Source: an uncultured Clostridia bacterium (GTDB lineage: Bacteria; Bacillota; Clostridia; TANB77; CAG-508). From it: a stretch of DNA of 7,473 nucleotides. Where the stretch lies: the NCBI GenBank assembly GCA_934179885.1, contig CAKPQY010000033.1:1-7473 (forward strand). The letters run 5' to 3'. The position numbers and the translations under genes are program-made. The notes beneath the pieces are model-generated. The model did no database searches, was not told the DNA's origin, and worked only from the letters and a program-made list of their open reading frames with translations. Each line of letters opens with the position of its first letter. The first letter of the stretch is position 1. Positions 5,089-7,473 of this stretch are shown in pieces.

Positions 5089-5589
5089 CTATCTTTCTTT
5101 ACACCAGTCGCATTTATCTTCTTTGTGTTCAGGCTTTTTATCCTCTTTACACCAGTCACATTTATCTTCCTTGTGTTCAGGTTTTTTATCATCTATAAAG
5201 CAATCACATTTTTCATGTTTTTCACCTTTTAAGCATTTTCCTTCATGATGACATTTAGCACATATTTTTATTTTTTTTGTAGTATTTGCCCAAATTTGAA
5301 TTGCATAATGTCTATCAGGACAAAGAGGACCAAAAACGAATTCACCTTCGTCATCTGTGAAAGTATGACCAATAGGTCTTCTTTCTTCTTTACCACAATC
5401 ATATACGACTTCAGTTAATTTTACAACAGCGTCACGTACAGGCTCTTTAAAACAATCTTTTATAACACCATAAATAACATCTCTATTATCTTCTGGTAAA
5501 GTTATATCTAAGTCAAATTGTTTTCCACCTGCTATAACGCCATCAACATCTACCATTGGACAATAAGGTTTTTTACCATCCATTTCCAT
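5089..5589 (-). CDS. Cys-rich protein with carboxypeptidase-regulatory-like (beta-sandwich) domain, hypothetical
   Basis: The 166-residue product starts MEMDGKKPYCPMVDVDG. Its middle (about residues 35-100) looks like a carboxypeptidase-regulatory-like or prealbumin-type beta sandwich: DVIYGVIKDCFKEPVRDAVVKL, then FTDDEGEFVFGPLCPDRHYAIQIWA. A Cys-rich tail follows (CAKCHHEGKC, CDC, then two identical 16-residue units containing CDWC) that could bind metal or cross-link. There is no signal peptide or membrane helix. Similar proteins occur in spore-forming Clostridia; a spore-surface or storage role is inference. The ATG at 5587-5589 is chosen because AAGGGGTG (5598-5605, minus strand) lies 8 bases upstream; an in-frame TTG at 5616 lies before that SD. 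It is monocistronic, closed by the bidirectional terminator, and transcribed divergently from the gene at 5726. Confidence 0.75.
   Translation of the reverse strand: MEMDGKKPYCPMVDVDGVIAGGKQFDLDITLPEDNRDVIYGVIKDCFKEPVRDAVVKLTEVVYDCGKEERRPIGHTFTDDEGEFVFGPLCPDRHYAIQIWANTTKKIKICAKCHHEGKCLKGEKHEKCDCFIDDKKPEHKEDKCDWCKEDKKPEHKEDKCDWCKER
5095..5190 (-). repeat. Two tandem 48-bp units coding a duplicated Cys-rich tail
   Basis: Units 5095-5142 and 5143-5190 match at 44 of 48 bases by my count and code for identical 16-residue peptides, DKKPEHKEDKCDWCKE. All four differences are silent, pointing to selection on the peptide after duplication. The repeat lies at the C-terminus of the minus-strand gene. 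Confidence 0.92.
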
Positions 5590-5635
5590 AATACATACAC
5601 CCCTTATAAATTTCAAACATTATGTTTGATTAGTA

Positions 5636-5663
5636 TATTATATGTAATAAAGTCGAAAAAAGT
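5636..5663 (-). promoter_or_regulatory. Promoter of the minus-strand Cys-rich gene, possibly sigma-K-like
   Basis: On the minus strand CATATAATA (5636-5644) matches the sigma-K -10 pattern CATANNNTA, and AC (5662-5663) precedes it with a 17-bp spacer, as sigma-K promoters of sporulating Firmicutes do. The same stretch includes a sigma-A-like TATAAT (5638-5643), but no sequence close to TTGACA is found at 16-18 bp. The leader would be about 40 nt. A sporulation promoter would suit a Cys-rich coat-type protein; this is a weak inference from short motifs. Confidence 0.4.
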
Positions 5664-5676
5664 AACTTTTAAATAA

Positions 5677-5703
5677 TTGACAAATCATATTTTTTGATAT
5701 AAT
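5677..5703 (+). promoter_or_regulatory. Sigma-A-type promoter for the 309-residue membrane protein gene
   Basis: TTGACA (5677-5682) is exact consensus and TATAAT (5698-5703) is exact but spaced 15 bp; an alternative -10 TAATAT (5700-5705) gives the usual 17 bp. The start of transcription would lie near 5710, so the leader would be only about 15 nt, just enough for the SD AGGAGG (5712-5717). It is divergent from the promoter at 5636-5663. Confidence 0.7.
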
Positions 5704-5725
5704 ATATTTTTAGGAGGAGAATTTT

Positions 5726-6655
5726 ATGAGCAAGAAAACTAATGAAATAAGAGAAAGAATACAAATAGCAGAAGAGAAAAGAGGAAGAGAATTAACTGAA
5801 AAAGAAAAACAAAAAATAGAAAAAAATGTAATATTAAAATATAGAAGAAAAAATTTTATCAGAGGAGGAATAGCAGCTATTGTATCAGCGCTAGGAATAG
5901 GTGGAGTAGCAGGTTCAACAATTACTAAACGATTAGAAGAAGCAAAAAATGATAGAGTAAGTCAAAATAATGAGAAAATAACAGTTAATGCATTAGACTA
6001 TTCAGGAGATATTAATATTAACGGAGTTCAAACAAATAAAGAAATATTTCTAAATGGAATAAAAGTGACAGTAGATGATGTTAAAGCCATCGAAGAACAA
6101 AAGACAGAAGAGGAAAAAATAAGGGCAGAAGTAGAAAAAGATATAGATAATTTAAAAAACGAAGAAGATGTACTTAATTATATAAAGAAATTTTATGTGG
6201 ATGAATATAATAAAAAAAATAATACAGAGATAACTGTAGATAATGTTCGATTCGATAGAACTCGTATAGCTGATATATTTATATCTAAAGCTCAAAACGG
6301 AGATGAGATATTGACGTTTAATAAAACAGCGAGACAACTTAACGGTATAGAAACAAATAAGGGAGTAACAACAGCAAAAATAATCCAAGATGAGACACTA
6401 ATAAATATTGAAAGTGCGATGGAACATGGTAACGAATATGTTCCTGTATATAGGAATACTGAAAATATAGAAGCCAGAGGAGAAAATATATTGTCAAAAG
6501 ATAGTTTGTATGCAGTTATAACGTCAGGAATAGATTATTATGATGAAGTAAAAAATAACGAGAATGATTCTAAAGAACAATATAAGAATAAATTTGTAAA
6601 TGCAGTAACAGAATATACTCAACAACAAGAAAAAATAGAAGAATATGAAAAATAA
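5726..6655 (+). CDS. Hypothetical single-pass membrane protein, 309 residues
   Basis: I do not recognise a family. The first 45 residues are highly charged and helical (MSKKTNEIRERIQIAEEKRG onwards, likely coiled coil), ending in a basic YRRKNFIRGG. One membrane helix follows (about 47-66, IAAIVSALGIGGVAGSTI), flanked by positive charges on the N side, so the N-terminus should face the cytoplasm and the remaining 240 residues the outside. The outer part has a short beta-like stretch (ITVNALDYSGDININGVQ), a Glu/Lys-rich helix (about 116-150), then a mixed globular region to a Gln/Glu-rich end. No cysteines or enzyme motifs are evident. AGGAGG (5712-5717) is eight bases before the ATG. It has its own promoter and ends before a hairpin leading into a cyclic-glucan-synthase-like gene; an envelope role is only a guess. 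Confidence 0.8.
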   Translation: MSKKTNEIRERIQIAEEKRGRELTEKEKQKIEKNVILKYRRKNFIRGGIAAIVSALGIGGVAGSTITKRLEEAKNDRVSQNNEKITVNALDYSGDININGVQTNKEIFLNGIKVTVDDVKAIEEQKTEEEKIRAEVEKDIDNLKNEEDVLNYIKKFYVDEYNKKNNTEITVDNVRFDRTRIADIFISKAQNGDEILTFNKTARQLNGIETNKGVTTAKIIQDETLINIESAMEHGNEYVPVYRNTENIEARGENILSKDSLYAVITSGIDYYDEVKNNENDSKEQYKNKFVNAVTEYTQQQEKIEEYEK

Positions 6656-6680
6656 TAATAGTTAAAAAATGAATAAATTA

Positions 6681-6736
6681 CCACTCTTTAGCAAACAATA
6701 TGTATAAAACATATTTGCAAGGAGTGGAATTTTTTT
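6681..6736 (+). promoter_or_regulatory. Terminator-like hairpin that holds the SD and start codon of the next gene
   Basis: The hairpin pairs CCACTC (6681-6686) with GAGTGG (6722-6727), then three further pairs (one G-T), GCAA/TTGC (6691-6694 with 6715-6718) and ATATGT/ACATAT (6698-6703 with 6709-6714), with bulges of one and three bases and a five-base loop: about 19 bp. A seven-base T run follows (6730-6736). The 3' arm AAGGAGTGG (6719-6727) is the SD of the next gene, and the T run supplies the first two bases of its TTG start (6735-6737). The structure can end transcription of the upstream gene and, when transcribed through, would mask the SD. Confidence 0.72.
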
Positions 6737-7473
6737 GAAAGAAAATAAAAAACTAAAAATAACAGGCACAATGCTAGAAAAAGCCCAACTACAAAAGCAC
6801 TTAGAAAAAATAGCATCAAGTCAAAGTATAACAACAAAATCACAAAAAGACACATACCCAGTACCAGGATTACTAGAAAACTTCAAAACAATAGAAGAAG
6901 TATACAATTTACTAAACGAGCATTTAAAACTAGGAATAAACATACATCCAGCAGGAGAATGGCTATTAGATAATTTCTATATAATAGAAGAAACTGTAAA
7001 ACAAATTCAAAAAGAATTACCATTAAAAAAATACACAAATTTTGTAGGAATTGCAAATGGAGAATATAAAGGATTTGCAAGAATATATGTATTAGCATCT
7101 GAAATTGTAGCATATTCAGACAACAAAATTGAAAAAGAAAATTTAAGCGATTACCTAGAAAGTTATCAAACTAAAAAGACATTAAGTATGGACGAAATCT
7201 GGAATATAGGAATATTTTTACAAATTGCAATAATAGAAAACATTACAGAATGCTGCCTCAAAATTTATAGTAGCCAAATTCAAAAATATAGAGCTGAAAG
7301 CATTGCAGAAAGACTGATAGAAAACAAAGATAAAAATCAAACAAAATATAAAAATAATATCAAAAAAGTAGAAAAAAATTTATTTCAAGATATGAAATAT
7401 CCATTTATAGAATATATGTCATATATCTTAAAAAGATATGGAAAAAAAGCAAATGCATATCTAAATATACTTG
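6735..7473 (+). CDS. Cyclic beta-1,2-glucan synthase (NdvB)-like protein, N-terminal fragment (3' end outside window)
   Basis: The frame is open from a TTG at 6735 to the window end, 246 codons plus one base. The sequence matches the start of NdvB/GH94-type cyclic glucan synthase-like proteins, which are normally well over 2,000 residues with a glycosyltransferase, membrane segments and a C-terminal glycoside phosphorylase domain; only the N-terminal helical region is visible. Recognisable blocks are a HPAGEWLLDNFYIIEE segment (71-86) with KELP soon after, FARIYVLASEIVAYSDN (114-130) and LSMDEIWNIGIFLQIAIIEN (150-169). The TTG start is chosen because AAGGAGTGG (6719-6727) lies seven bases upstream; the first ATG (6771) has no SD. 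No membrane helix appears in this part. Whether it makes cyclic glucan or another beta-glucan or phosphorylase product cannot be told from the fragment. Confidence 0.82.
   Translation, partial: MKENKKLKITGTMLEKAQLQKHLEKIASSQSITTKSQKDTYPVPGLLENFKTIEEVYNLLNEHLKLGINIHPAGEWLLDNFYIIEETVKQIQKELPLKKYTNFVGIANGEYKGFARIYVLASEIVAYSDNKIEKENLSDYLESYQTKKTLSMDEIWNIGIFLQIAIIENITECCLKIYSSQIQKYRAESIAERLIENKDKNQTKYKNNIKKVEKNLFQDMKYPFIEYMSYILKRYGKKANAYLNIL

Noticed and set aside
5590..5616. A nine-codon longer start (TTG at 5616) for the Cys-rich minus-strand gene
   Set aside because: The SD AAGGGGTG lies downstream of the TTG and correctly before the ATG at 5587-5589; nothing resembling an SD precedes the TTG.

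Overview
The window looks like a stretch of chromosome from a low-G+C Gram-positive anaerobe, most likely an uncultured or gut-type member of the Clostridia. The DNA is very A+T-rich, arginine is mostly AGA, Shine-Dalgarno (SD) sequences are strong, and the gene set is typical: the LL-diaminopimelate aminotransferase route to lysine and cell wall, small clostridial orphan genes, and a Cys-rich protein with a carboxypeptidase-regulatory-like fold. The class-level placement is inference. I see no rRNA, tRNA, CRISPR array or transposase gene.

Left part (1-3626): the 3' end of dapL stops at a clear terminator. A perfect-consensus vegetative promoter (TTGACA, 17 bp, TATAAT) then starts a co-oriented run: an HD-domain protein, rdgB (removal of inosine/xanthosine triphosphates), ruvA (Holliday-junction binding) and rarA (AAA+ clamp-loader-like ATPase at stalled forks). 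This is a genome-maintenance cluster. ruvA is followed by rarA rather than ruvB, and a 110-bp near-perfect inverted repeat fills the gap between them.

Middle part (3627-5078): two half-size TSUP (TauE/SafE) membrane proteins flank an unrecognised 78-residue gene, and a 46-residue YtxH-like membrane peptide follows. Both TSUP genes are broken by the same kind of event. Each has one extra C that creates an in-frame CGG codon inside the conserved glycine-rich first helix, and each is restored by skipping that C (+1). Scanning the other genes, I find no other in-frame CGG. Two independent frameshifts of the same type, in the same motif of two neighbouring paralogues, with the rest of each gene intact, argue for programmed +1 frameshifting at a starved or unassigned CGG codon. 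This is the most interesting signal in the window.

Right part (5040-7473): a bidirectional terminator separates these genes from a convergent minus-strand gene for a Cys-rich protein with a duplicated 16-residue tail. Divergent promoters at about 5636-5703 serve that gene and an unrecognised 309-residue single-pass membrane protein. After it comes a terminator-like hairpin whose 3' arm is the SD, and whose U-tract contains the TTG start codon, of a large cyclic-glucan-synthase (NdvB)-like gene that runs off the window. A similar overlap of terminator and start occurs at the first TSUP gene, which suggests combined transcriptional and translational control at both places.
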